Below are positions 16,879 through 24,941 of a stretch of DNA of 39,247 nucleotides, piece by piece (within the stretch, counting starts at the first letter, position 1; each line of letters starts with the position of its first letter). The position numbers and the translations under genes are program-made. A model generated the notes under the pieces. That model did not search any database. It saw nothing but the letters and a program-made list of their open reading frames with translations, and was not told where the DNA came from. Location: contig CALWXQ010000012.1 of NCBI GenBank assembly GCA_944385545.1, positions 1-39,247 on the forward strand, in the 5' to 3' direction. This stretch comes from an uncultured Oscillospiraceae bacterium (GTDB lineage Bacteria; Bacillota; Clostridia; Oscillospirales; Oscillospiraceae).

Positions 16879-17901
16879 TTATAAGATGCACATCGCGTCG
16901 CCAAAGCTAAAGAACCGATATCGTTGGGCGACCGCTTCCTTGTAGGCGTTGAGCACATGCTCCCGACCGGCAAAGGCGGACACAAGCATCACCAGGGTGC
17001 TTTCCGGCAGATGAAAATTGGTGATCAGCCCATCCATGGCTTTGAAGGTATAGCCCGGATAGATGAAAATATCCGTCCACTTGGACTTTGCCGCAAAGCT
17101 GCCGTCTTCGCCGACCAAAGATTCCAGCGTGCGGCAGGAGGTGGTGCCGACGCAAATGATCCTCCCGCCTTCTTTCCTGGCGCTGTTGAGGATCCCGGCT
17201 GTTTCCTCGCTGATCATGCAAAGTTCGGCATGCATATGATGGTCGGTGATCTGCTCAGCTTTTACCGGGCGGAAGGTTCCCAGACCCACGTGGAGGGTAA
17301 CAAACGCCGTTTTAACCCCCTTCGCCCGGATCGCCTCCAGCAGCTCTTGGGTGAAATGCAGACCGGCGGTGGGAGCGGCGGCTGAGCCGGTTTCCCGGGA
17401 ATAGACCGTCTGATATCGCTCCTGATCCTTCAGTTCCGCCTTGATATAAGGGGGCAAGGGCATTTTTCCCAAGCGCTCCAGCACCTCCAGGAAGATCCCC
17501 CGGTAGTGGAACCGGACGATCCGGTTCCCGTCTTCCCGCACTTCGGTAACCGTGGCTGTCAGCTCCCCGTCTCCGAATACCACTTGACTGCCCGGCTGCA
17601 TCTTCCGCCCAGGCTTGCACAGGCATTCCCAGCACTGATCGCCCAAGTCCCGCAGCAGCAGCACCTCAACCGCGCCGCCGGTGGGACGACGGCCCAAAAG
17701 CCGGGCAGGAAGCACCCGGGAGTCGTTCATAACCAGACAGTCCCCAGGCTTCAGATAGTCCAGGATGTCAAAAAAATGTCTATGGCTCACTTCTCCGGTT
17801 TGCCGGTTCAGAACCATCAGCCGGGACGCGTCCCGCTGCTGAAGCGGCGTCTGGGCAATCAGTTCCTCCGGAAGATCGTAGTAAAAATCGCTGGTTTTCA
17901 A
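16879..17901 (-). CDS. queA: S-adenosylmethionine:tRNA ribosyltransferase-isomerase
   Basis: Transfers and isomerises the ribosyl part of SAM onto preQ1-modified tRNA to give epoxyqueuosine, the step after Tgt. The protein has 340 residues with the family N-terminus [19 protein letters not shown], the motif [11 protein letters not shown], the segment [13 protein letters not shown] and the C-terminal [22 protein letters not shown] place the start at TTG 17901 because GAGG (17912-17909) lies 7 nt before it and the family usually begins M-K-T. The ATG two codons upstream is only 1 nt from the GAGG, too close. Later steps of queuosine synthesis are not in this window. Confidence 0.95.
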   Translation of the reverse strand: MKTSDFYYDLPEELIAQTPLQQRDASRLMVLNRQTGEVSHRHFFDILDYLKPGDCLVMNDSRVLPARLLGRRPTGGAVEVLLLRDLGDQCWECLCKPGRKMQPGSQVVFGDGELTATVTEVREDGNRIVRFHYRGIFLEVLERLGKMPLPPYIKAELKDQERYQTVYSRETGSAAAPTAGLHFTQELLEAIRAKGVKTAFVTLHVGLGTFRPVKAEQITDHHMHAELCMISEETAGILNSARKEGGRIICVGTTSCRTLESLVGEDGSFAAKSKWTDIFIYPGYTFKAMDGLITNFHLPESTLVMLVSAFAGREHVLNAYKEAVAQRYRFFSFGDAMCIL

Positions 17902-18086
17902 ATACATTCCTCATTTCTTATGGCAAGCGCGTTCCCCAAAGTCGGCAGCATCCTGCCTCCGCGGACGATGGCAGGCGCTGTAACGCCGCCGTCATTCCCC
18001 ATGCTTCTCCCGCGGGCTGGGCGGCGTGGATCCGGGATCCTCCGCGTGACCGGTATCTTCCTTCCTCCGCCATCTGTATGCCAGCA

Positions 18087-18115
18087 ATTATAGCCCAATT
18101 CCCTACTTTTTGCAA
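18087..18115 (-). promoter_or_regulatory. queA-tgt promoter
   Basis: -35 TTGCAA (18115-18110), 17-nt spacer, -10 TATAAT (18092-18087). It leaves a leader of about 175 nt before queA. The leader is GC-rich and encodes a 51-codon open frame without a ribosome site. I could not fold it into a preQ1 riboswitch by eye. Confidence 0.75.
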
Positions 18116-18164
18116 CAGACAAAATGGTGCTCCTCCGCATAGACTGGCATGGAGGTATCAGCTT

Positions 18165-19040
18165 ATGAATAAACCACTTTTTACAGGAGCCTGCACGGCT
18201 CTCGTCACACCATTCCTGGACGGCAAGATCAACTATCCCATGCTGGAGCTGCTGTTGCGGCGGCAGCTGGAGGCCGGTATCCGCGCCATCGTCCTCAGCG
18301 GAACCACCGGCGAGTCTGCCACGCTGACTGACTGCGAGAAGCTGGAGATGATTCGGCGGGCCAAGCGGTATGTAGGCAGCGACGGCATCATCATTGCCGG
18401 AACCGGCTCAAACTGCACGGAACACGCGGCGGCCCTGAGCAAGGCCGCCGAAGAAGCCGGGGCTGACGCGCTGCTGGTGGTCACTCCCTACTACAACAAA
18501 GCCAACGAGGAAGGACTGATCGCCCATTACAGCGCCGTAGCCGGCGGGGTACATATTCCGGTGATCGTATACAATGTCCCCTCCCGTACCGGCCTGGAAG
18601 TCTCCGCCGAGGTATGCCGGTGCCTGTCCATGCTGCCCAACGTCGCCGGGATCAAAGAAGCGTCCACAGACATCCGAAAGATTGCCCGACTGAAGGCCAT
18701 TTGTCCCAAAGACTTTTCCGTATGGAGCGGAAACGACGATATGACCACGCCGGTCATATCCCTGGGCGGTGAAGGCGTGATCTCCGTCATGTCCAATGTC
18801 GTCCCCGGGGAAGTCCAGGACATGGTCCAGGCAGCCTTGGACGGAGATTTCGACACCGCGGCGGATCTTCAGATCCGGCTCCTACCCCTGTGTCAGGCGC
18901 TGTTCAGCGAGATAAACCCCATCCCCGTCAAAGCCGCCATGAAGCTCATTGGGTTTGACTGCGGCGATTGCCGGATGCCCCTGACCACCATAAGCAGAAA
19001 CAATCTGGATCGATTGAAAGAGGCTTTGGCTCATTGTTGA
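18165..19040 (+). CDS. dapA: 4-hydroxy-tetrahydrodipicolinate synthase
   Basis: Condenses pyruvate with aspartate semialdehyde at the entry of lysine/diaminopimelate synthesis. The protein has 291 residues and forms a TIM barrel. Schiff-base Lys164 is in GIKEAST, the catalytic triad includes Thr47/Thr48 in GTTGE and Tyr136 in YNVPSRTG, and Arg141 sits at the aspartate-semialdehyde site. The ATG at 18165 is chosen because GGAGG (18151-18155) precedes it by 9 nt; an open frame to 18078 runs over the divergent queA promoter. No other lysine gene is adjacent. A stem-loop follows the stop by 6 nt. Confidence 0.96.
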   Translation: MNKPLFTGACTALVTPFLDGKINYPMLELLLRRQLEAGIRAIVLSGTTGESATLTDCEKLEMIRRAKRYVGSDGIIIAGTGSNCTEHAAALSKAAEEAGADALLVVTPYYNKANEEGLIAHYSAVAGGVHIPVIVYNVPSRTGLEVSAEVCRCLSMLPNVAGIKEASTDIRKIARLKAICPKDFSVWSGNDDMTTPVISLGGEGVISVMSNVVPGEVQDMVQAALDGDFDTAADLQIRLLPLCQALFSEINPIPVKAAMKLIGFDCGDCRMPLTTISRNNLDRLKEALAHC

Positions 19041-19046
19041 CAGCCC

Positions 19047-19074
19047 GTATCCCCCGGCAGCCGTCGGGGGATAC
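19047..19074 (+). terminator. Terminator hairpin after dapA
   Basis: Arms GTATCCCCCG and CGGGGGATAC. The T tract is weak and delayed, so termination may be incomplete. Confidence 0.6.
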
Positions 19075-19117
19075 AACATTCTCTGAAAAAACTTTTTTAA
19101 TTTATCGAACTAAAGTA

Positions 19118-19146
19118 TTGACATTTTTGCCGGACTGGCATATAAT
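19118..19146 (+). promoter_or_regulatory. Consensus promoter of the trpB2 T-box unit
   Basis: -35 TTGACA (19118-19123), 17-nt spacer, -10 TATAAT (19141-19146): a full match to the vegetative consensus. Strong constitutive initiation is expected, with control left to the T-box. Confidence 0.95.
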
Positions 19147-19152
19147 GGGATA

Positions 19153-19430
19153 AACCGTTGAGGATGAGTGAGTAATCCTTCGTATCTTTCCCTCAGAGAG
19201 CCGCAGATGGTGGAATTGCGGTGGCAAAGGCGTTGGACGAATGGACATCCAAGGGCAACCAGAAACGATGTTTCATCGGAGTATGCGCGCCGGAGATTGG
19301 CTCTCCGTTAGCAAAGGTCGGCGTATGTTGGTACGCGCAGAGTGGACGCATAGAACGCGTCAAGCCGGGTGGCACCGCAGGATCACATCCTGTCCCAGCA
19401 AGGAGTATTTGCTATGGGACGGGATTTTTT
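19153..19430 (+). promoter_or_regulatory. T-box riboswitch (tryptophan) controlling trpB2
   Basis: Stem I can be laid out: lower helix GGATG (19162-19166) with CATCC (19246-19250), AGTA element (19171-19174), AG bulge AGAGAG, distal loop GGTGGAA, helix TTCGT/ACGAA, and on the 3' side TGG (19242-19244) followed by A as specifier, the tryptophan codon. Stem III is GACGC/GCGTC. The T-box motif GGGTGGCACCGC is at 19367-19378 and the terminator at 19388-19430. Uncharged tRNA-Trp should switch the gene on. Confidence 0.95.
19388..19430 (+). terminator. T-box-controlled terminator of trpB2
   Basis: Stem TCCTGTCCCA / TGGGACGGGA with an inner AGCA/TGCT helix, then TTTTTT (19425-19430). It is exclusive with the antiterminator formed by the T-box motif. 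Confidence 0.88.
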
Positions 19431-19470
19431 GTTGTCTCCGTCCCGCCAAAAAAGGAAAGGAGATCACACT

Positions 19471-20848
19471 ATGGCCAGCCAAACCATTCCCTACAAGATC
19501 TATCTCAACGAAAACGAGATGCCCACCGCCTGGTACAATCTCCGGGCCGACATGACAAACAAGCCCGCTCCCCCTGCTGAATCCGGCCACCTTGCAGCCC
19601 ATGACTGCCCAGGAACTCTCCGGCGTGTTTTGTGAGGAATTGATCCGCCAGGAACTGGATGACACCACCGCCCTGTTCCCCATTCCTGAGCAGATCCGCA
19701 GCTTTTACAAGATGTATCGTCCCTCCCCTCTGGTGCGGGCATATTGCCTTGAGGAAAAGCTGCAAACCCCGGCAAAAATCTACTACAAGTTTGAAGGCAA
19801 CAATACCTCCGGCTCCCACAAGCTGAACTCCGCCATCGCCCAGGCATACTATGCGAAGATGCAGGGACTGAAGGGCGTCACCACCGAGACAGGCGCCGGT
19901 CAGTGGGGCACCGCTCTGAGCATGGCCTGTGCCTATTTGGGCCTGGACTGCAAGGTATATATGGTGAAGGTCTCCTACGAACAGAAGCCCTTCCGCCGGG
20001 AGGTCATGCGCACCTACTGCGCCTCCGTCACCCCCTCGCCTTCTATGGAAACCGCAGTGGGCCGAAAGATCCTGGCCGAGCACCCCGGCACCACCGGAAG
20101 CCTCGGCTGCGCCATCAGCGAAGCGGTGGAAGTCGCTACCTCCACCCCCGGCTATCGCTATGTACTGGGCAGCGTTCTGAACCAAGTGCTGCTGCATCAA
20201 AGCGTGATCGGCCTGGAGGCCAAGGCCGCTCTGGATAAATACGGCATTCAGGCGGATGTAATCATCGGTTGCGCCGGCGGCGGCTCCAACCTTGGCGGCC
20301 TCATCGCGCCTTTCATGGGCCAGAAGCTGCGGGGAGAGGCGGACTACCGGATCATTGCCGTGGAGCCTTCCTCCTGTCCCAGCTTTACCCGAGGCAAGTA
20401 CGCGTATGATTTCTGCGACACCGGCATGGTCTGCCCTCTGGCGAAAATGTATACCCTTGGCTCCGGATTCATCCCCGCGCCCAATCACGCCGGAGGCCTG
20501 CGGTATCACGGCATGAGTTCGACACTGTCTCAGCTGTATCACGACGGTCTGATGGAAGCTGTGTCTGTGAAGCAGACTGACGTTTTCCAAGCGGCGGAGT
20601 ATTTTGCCCGGGTCGAAGGCATCCTTCCGGCGCCGGAAAGCGCCCACGCCATTAAAGTTGCCATGGATGAAGCCATCCGCTGCCGGGAAACCGGTGAAGC
20701 GAAAACCATCGTCTTTGGTTTGACCGGAACCGGATATTTCGACATGGTGGCCTACGAGAAATTCCATGACGGCAAAATGCAGGACTATACCCCCAGCGAC
20801 GCGGAGCTTCAGGCCAGTCTGGAGCGTCTGCCGAATGTAAACGGATAA
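19471..20848 (+). CDS. trpB: TrpB2-type tryptophan synthase beta chain, frameshifted near the N-terminus
   Basis: PLP enzyme joining indole and serine to tryptophan. The N-terminal TrpB2 sequence IPYKIYLNENEMPTAWYNLR starts at ATG 19471 (AAAGGAG upstream) but runs out of frame at a CCCCC run (19570-19574). With one C fewer it reads PAPLLNPATLQPMTAQEL and continues to 20848, about 458 residues in all. As sequenced, the downstream frame has no ATG before 19592, giving 418 residues without the first 40. PLP Lys117 (GSHKLNS, full-length numbering) and the phosphate loop CAGGGSN are intact. TrpB2 does not depend on TrpA in the way TrpB1 does. No trpA or other trp gene is adjacent. The shift may be a sequencing error, a true mutation or, less likely, recoding. 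Confidence 0.9.
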
Positions 20849-20903
20849 CCCAAAGCGCTGTCTCAAAAGAGCGGTTTCAAGATAACGTATATCAAAATAT
20901 GCT

Positions 20904-20942
20904 CGGCTGGATTACCTTGTTTTTGGTAATCCAGCCGTTTTT
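20904..20942 (+). terminator. Terminator of trpB2
   Basis: Thirteen-base arms CGGCTGGATTACC/GGTAATCCAGCCG, then TTTTT. It lies between trpB2 and the converging membrane-protein gene. Confidence 0.92.
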
Positions 20943-20954
20943 GATTGCGCTTTG

Positions 20955-22232
20955 TTATTGGGCAAACTCCATATTGGGCCAGCGGTTTTTCATGTAGGCG
21001 TCGTCATAGGTGGTATCGAAAAACACCTCGATCACATTGCTTGCCGCCGGATCCGTCTGCCGGGCAGTGCAGCGGATCATTGCGCAGGCGGTCAGCAGGC
21101 CGTTGCACAGCATCAGTAGCAGTACCACCCAGGTTGTCACCTTACCCAGCAGCGGCGGCAGCTTCTCAATGCCCGCGGACATGGGAGGATAGATCACCTT
21201 GATCCAGAACACCGCCAGCAGCCCCCAAAAAATACAGTACAGGACGTTTGTCCGTCCGCCTATGTTCAAAGGCATGTCACTGTAATCCCAAAATACCGTG
21301 CCAAACAGGAGCTCTGTAAAGACACTGCACAGGTATTCGTACACGCCGCCGATGACAAATCCGGCCAGGAACACATACCGATCCTGCTTTCCGGCAAGGC
21401 GTTGCAGCGATACCGTAAGCAACACCGCGCCAAATCCCCAGACAAAGCTGAAGGGGCCGTAAAGCACACTGGAACGGTTCATCCACACGCCGCCTGCAAT
21501 CCGGCAATAGCACATCTCGATCAGCGCCCCCAGGAATGAGGACACCAGGAAAACCCATACCAGCTTGTCAAAGCACATTCCCCGGGCGAATACGTGCCGA
21601 TGGGAATGGTCCGTCACAGCCTCCGTCTCGATCCCCGGGTACGCCTTTTGCAGACGCCGCCAGATCGCGGTGATGATACGATCCGCCAGACGGTGGGTAT
21701 CTTCCTGCCTGGCCCGGGCACGTTTGGAAACGGTGTTGGTTCGCAGTGTAAGCACAACGCTGGCAAAATCCACCGCGATCAGCACCGCGCCGGCGATCAC
21801 CGCCAATCGCGGTAGCCAATCCGGCATCAACTGAACCAAGCCAAAGATCCAGGGATGGATCACCAGATAGCCGGTCAGCAATACGGCCGCCACCGCAAGG
21901 CAGAGCAGGATGCTCCACGTTCCTTTTTCCTGGATCAGGGTGGGGTTTCTGCTGATTCCCCGGACAAACTGATCCGACAGGCGCATTACCAGAAAGCACA
22001 CAATCGCACTGGTCAGATATTGCAGCGGAAGGTTATGGTTCAGGGTAGCCAGCACCGGCAGCAGCACGGCGGCAGCGATGCCGTAGGGCAAAGACAGGGG
22101 CAGATTCAGAAAGCCCCGGTTGATAAACCGCCGGTACCGAACGGCATCGTAGAAAACAGTAAGTACCCAGCCAAAAAAGGCATATATGATCAGATACAGC
22201 AGCAGATCCCATGCGGTGTAAGTGATCGTCAT
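20955..22232 (-). CDS. Polytopic membrane protein, putative ABC-transporter type IV (CmpB-like) family
   Basis: A 425-residue membrane protein with about ten hydrophobic helices. Two related halves are seen. The first has FFGWVLTVFYDAVRYRRFINRGFLNLPLSLPYG (about 15-47) and the second FLGALIEMCYCRIAGGVWMNRSSVLYGPFSFVWG (about 232-265). The FxGW/E...NRG/S..GPF.xxYG pattern is that of the family annotated as putative ABC-transporter type IV. No ATPase partner is adjacent, and family function is not established. The ATG at 22232 has GGGAGG 6 nt upstream and is preferred to the GTG at 22250. It follows GT2 and glf on the same strand after a 158-nt gap, so a link to surface polysaccharide is possible but unproven. 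Confidence 0.8.
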   Translation of the reverse strand: MTITYTAWDLLLYLIIYAFFGWVLTVFYDAVRYRRFINRGFLNLPLSLPYGIAAAVLLPVLATLNHNLPLQYLTSAIVCFLVMRLSDQFVRGISRNPTLIQEKGTWSILLCLAVAAVLLTGYLVIHPWIFGLVQLMPDWLPRLAVIAGAVLIAVDFASVVLTLRTNTVSKRARARQEDTHRLADRIITAIWRRLQKAYPGIETEAVTDHSHRHVFARGMCFDKLVWVFLVSSFLGALIEMCYCRIAGGVWMNRSSVLYGPFSFVWGFGAVLLTVSLQRLAGKQDRYVFLAGFVIGGVYEYLCSVFTELLFGTVFWDYSDMPLNIGGRTNVLYCIFWGLLAVFWIKVIYPPMSAGIEKLPPLLGKVTTWVVLLLMLCNGLLTACAMIRCTARQTDPAASNVIEVFFDTTYDDAYMKNRWPNMEFAQ

Positions 22233-22390
22233 AGGTATCCTCCCAATCACAGTATGTTACCCAAGGAGCCTCTGCTGCCGATTGACAAAGGTCATTCCCT
22301 AACAGAGGTTCCCCAAGTATCGCATCGCCGTCAAGCCCGCGGGGAAGCAGCGCAGCCGAAGGCCATGCCGAAAGGCCGCCGAGCCTCGGG

Positions 22391-23401
22391 TCAGTTAAAC
22401 CGGACGACCTTATTGGCGATCTTATACACCAGGCCGGAAAACTCCTGACCGGCAGTACCCGGGCGGCAAATCAGCCACAGCGGCGTTTTGCTTTTAAAAT
22501 GTCTGCCCCACTTTTCGTCAAAGGCGATGCAGTTTTCCCACATTTTTTCCAGAGCCTCGTCTGTCTCCTTGGACTTATTCAGCCGGGTGAACAGAATGGA
22601 AATGCCAAACATCATAAACAGCTCATGCTTCATATACCGCTTCAGTCTCGGTTCGGTAATATCATCCAGGTGGCAGGAGGTAAAGCATTTTTCCGTTACC
22701 AAAATCTGATGTTGGTAGCGCTTGGTCATCACATTCTGCTGCACGGACTGATCCGGCCGTCCGATCCAATAGCGGTACAGATCCGCATTCATATAGTACA
22801 TTCTTTGAACATGGGGCAGCGTCTTGTAGACCATCAGATTGTCTTCATAGAACACATGCTTGGGCAGATCCTCTCCCCACTTGCGCATAGCCGCCGTGCG
22901 GAAGGTGCAGGAGTGGATGGTAAGCATCTGATGGATCATAAAGGGCTTGGTTTCCGGCCAGGTGAAAATCCGTCCCTCCGGCAAAACCGAGGAATAATCA
23001 ATGGAGCGGTCACCCTGGCCGTCGGCATGGACATAGTAGTAATTGCTGATTACCAGATCTGCCCCGCCCTCTTGTTCGCACTGCTCCAGAGCGTCCAGGA
23101 ATGCCGGAAAGTCCGTGCTTAAGGTGTCATCGCTGTCCACCACCTTGAAGTAGACGCCGGAGGCATGCTTCAGTCCCTGGTTGATGCCCTCTCCGTGGCC
23201 TCCGTTTTCCTGATGGATAACCCGGCAGATATTGGGGTACTTTTCCGCATAGGCGTCGGCAATCTTTCCGGTATTGTCCTTAGAGCCGTCGTCAATAATA
23301 ATGATCTCCACCCGATCGCCTCCGGACAGCAGGCTGTTCAGACAGTTTTTCATGTAATCCTGAGAATTATAGCAGGGTACTGTAACCGTCAACAATTTCA
23401 T
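22391..23401 (-). CDS. GT2 family glycosyltransferase
   Basis: A 336-residue inverting glycosyltransferase with a GT-A fold. The N-terminus has the nucleotide-binding VTVPCYNSQDYM (6-17), IIIIDDGSKDNTG (33-45) and metal-binding DSDD (89-92), all in expected order. The C-terminal half (about 200-330) is helical, basic, and without membrane spans, so the protein is cytosolic or peripheral. It begins 15 nt after the glf stop and is probably translated with it. That pairing suggests transfer of galactofuranose or another sugar in cell-surface glycan assembly, but the substrate is inference. Confidence 0.92.
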   Translation of the reverse strand: MKLLTVTVPCYNSQDYMKNCLNSLLSGGDRVEIIIIDDGSKDNTGKIADAYAEKYPNICRVIHQENGGHGEGINQGLKHASGVYFKVVDSDDTLSTDFPAFLDALEQCEQEGGADLVISNYYYVHADGQGDRSIDYSSVLPEGRIFTWPETKPFMIHQMLTIHSCTFRTAAMRKWGEDLPKHVFYEDNLMVYKTLPHVQRMYYMNADLYRYWIGRPDQSVQQNVMTKRYQHQILVTEKCFTSCHLDDITEPRLKRYMKHELFMMFGISILFTRLNKSKETDEALEKMWENCIAFDEKWGRHFKSKTPLWLICRPGTAGQEFSGLVYKIANKVVRFN

Positions 23402-23416
23402 GTTGTTTCCTTTCTC

Positions 23417-24517
23417 TCAATCCAGTTCCTGACTTGCCAGCTTTCGTGCGGACAGCAGCACCGCGTCCATGTCGTAATAGCGGTATTCTCCCAAACGGCC
23501 CCCGAAGATGGTGTTCTTTTCCTTCCGGGCCAGCGCCTTGTACCGTTGGTACAGGGCATTGTTCTCCTCGTCATTCACTGGGTAGTACGGCTCCTCCCCG
23601 GGCTGCCACTCAGAAGAATACTCCCGGGAAATCACCGTTTTCGGCTGTGTGCCGAACTCAAAGAACTTATGCTCAATAATGCGGGTATAGGGGGTCTGGG
23701 CGTCGGTATAGTTCACCACTGCGTTCCCCTGGAAATTGGGCATATCCAGAACCTCCGTCTCAAACCGGACGGAGCGGTAGCTTAGCGGCCCATAGCGGAA
23801 CTGAAAATAGCTGTCAATGGAGCCGGTATAGACCACGGTCTTTGCCATGGCGTCCCAGTCGGCTTTGTTTTCCAGATAGTCAACCTTCAGCCGCACGTCA
23901 ATGCCGGCAAGCATTTTGTCCACCATGGCGGTATATCCGCCAATGGGGATCCCCTGGTATTTGGCGGTGAAGTAGTTATTGTCGAACGTCAGGCGAACCG
24001 GCAGGCGCTGAATGATAAACGCGGGCAGCTGTGAGCAGGGACGGCCCCACTGTTTTTCCGTATAGCCCTTGATCAGGCGCTCATAGATATCCGTGCCCAC
24101 CAGGGAAATCGCCTGTTCTTCCAGATTCCGCGGCTGCGTGATCCCCGCCGCCGCCCGCTGCTGGGCGATTTTCGCTTCAGCCTCCCGGGGGGTAACCACG
24201 CCCCACATCTTATGAAACGTATACATATTAAACGGCAGGGAATACAGCTCGCCATGATAGTTGGCCACCGGGGAATTGGTATAGCGGTTGAACTCCGCGA
24301 AGCGGTTTACATAGTCCCATACGGTCTTATCGTTGGTATGGAAGATATGGGCGCCATAGGTGTGTACCTGGATCCCTTCTATTTCCTCGGTATACACGTT
24401 GCCTCCAATGTGATTCCGCTTCTCGATAACCAATACGGACTTCCCCGCGGCAGCCATCTGCTGGGCAAAGCACGCGCCAAACAATCCGGCGCCAACGATC
24501 AGATAATCATATTTCAT
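23417..24517 (-). CDS. glf: UDP-galactopyranose mutase
   Basis: A 366-residue FAD enzyme interconverting UDP-galactopyranose and UDP-galactofuranose, the donor for galactofuranose in surface glycans. The N-terminal dinucleotide-binding motif is YLIVGAGLFGACFAQ (5-19) followed by VLVIEKRNHIGGN. Family blocks TYGAHIFHTND, NMYTFHKMWGV, KGYTEKQWGRP and the C-terminal GRLGEYRYYDMD with arginine/tyrosine substrate contacts are all present. It leads a unit with the GT2 gene. Repeat module A lies directly upstream, so the glf mRNA leader would carry this hairpin element if the promoter at 24722-24750 is used. Confidence 0.96.
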   Translation of the reverse strand: MKYDYLIVGAGLFGACFAQQMAAAGKSVLVIEKRNHIGGNVYTEEIEGIQVHTYGAHIFHTNDKTVWDYVNRFAEFNRYTNSPVANYHGELYSLPFNMYTFHKMWGVVTPREAEAKIAQQRAAAGITQPRNLEEQAISLVGTDIYERLIKGYTEKQWGRPCSQLPAFIIQRLPVRLTFDNNYFTAKYQGIPIGGYTAMVDKMLAGIDVRLKVDYLENKADWDAMAKTVVYTGSIDSYFQFRYGPLSYRSVRFETEVLDMPNFQGNAVVNYTDAQTPYTRIIEHKFFEFGTQPKTVISREYSSEWQPGEEPYYPVNDEENNALYQRYKALARKEKNTIFGGRLGEYRYYDMDAVLLSARKLASQELD

Positions 24518-24540
24518 TGGGCTATCTCCATCCCCTGAAT

Positions 24541-24690
24541 ATTCCTATGAAAGCTCCCCATTCCTAGGAATATGATTCATAAATGCCAGCATCTCGCTCC
24601 TTGCGGAGCAACCGATGCGGATGCATATCCATACCCATGCGCGAACTGCTTTCGTGGTTTTTGGCGCGATCATATCCCATGGGTATTTAA
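24541..24690 (+). repeat. Palindromic repeat module A, copy 1
   Basis: Matches the reverse complement of 28011-28162. It contains a hairpin ATTCCTATGAA/TTCCTAGGAAT, a small CTCC-TTGC-GGAG stem, a shared stretch from AAATGCCAGCATCTCG to GCATATCCATACCCATG, and an outer ATACCCATG/CATGGGTAT pair closing a long stem-loop. No coding content. Confidence 0.88.
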
Positions 24691-24721
24691 ATCCGCAATC
24701 CGATTTCCGGTGATCGTAATA

Positions 24722-24750
24722 TATATACCACAAGTGTGGAATTTTGTCAC
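24722..24750 (-). promoter_or_regulatory. Possible glf promoter with palindromes
   Basis: -35 GTGACA (24750-24745), 17-nt spacer, -10 TATATA (24727-24722). The spacer holds the inverted repeat CCACA-ag-TGTGG, and GGTGA/TCACC arms enclose the whole site, so a regulator may bind here. Assignment is tentative. Confidence 0.45.
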
Positions 24751-24825
24751 CTGGTATTGTGAATACAATTTCTGGAAGTCTCTGATTCAACCGGCAAGCG
24801 CTGACGCAAATTGAGTTTGGCGCAT

Positions 24826-24893
24826 CCGAAGGTTCAAAAAGCGGAAGATCCTGTATGTATTTCTCGCTTTTTGATCGAAACGGATGGAGGCCC
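24826..24893 (+). repeat. Palindromic repeat module B, copy 1
   Basis: A long stem-loop: outer CATCCG/CGGATG, inner TCAAAAAGCG/CGCTTTTTGA, loop with ATCCTGTATGTATTTC. The reverse complement of 28188-28262 aligns along its whole length. With module A and the possible glf promoter it fills the 424-bp gap 24518-24941, in which no gene was seen. Confidence 0.85.
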
Positions 24894-24941
24894 GGGGCAG
24901 GATCGTTTACCCGTCGGCGCCGTTTGAAACGATTGTACCCG

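Noticed and set aside
16628-16891. Minus-strand 87-codon open frame between queA and tgt
   Set aside because: It begins inside queA, has no well-placed standard start, and GC-rich DNA gives many such frames. Kept only as an intergenic note.
17918-18115. Small open frames in the queA leader
   Set aside because: No ribosome site and only GC-driven open frame; a leader-peptide role cannot be supported.
18078-18164. 29-codon N-terminal extension of dapA
   Set aside because: It overlaps the divergent queA promoter and precedes the clear GGAGG site. Family proteins begin at 18165.
24545-24790. Open frames across the gap upstream of glf
   Set aside because: They translate repeat module A and the promoter palindromes. 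No ribosome site or protein-like features.
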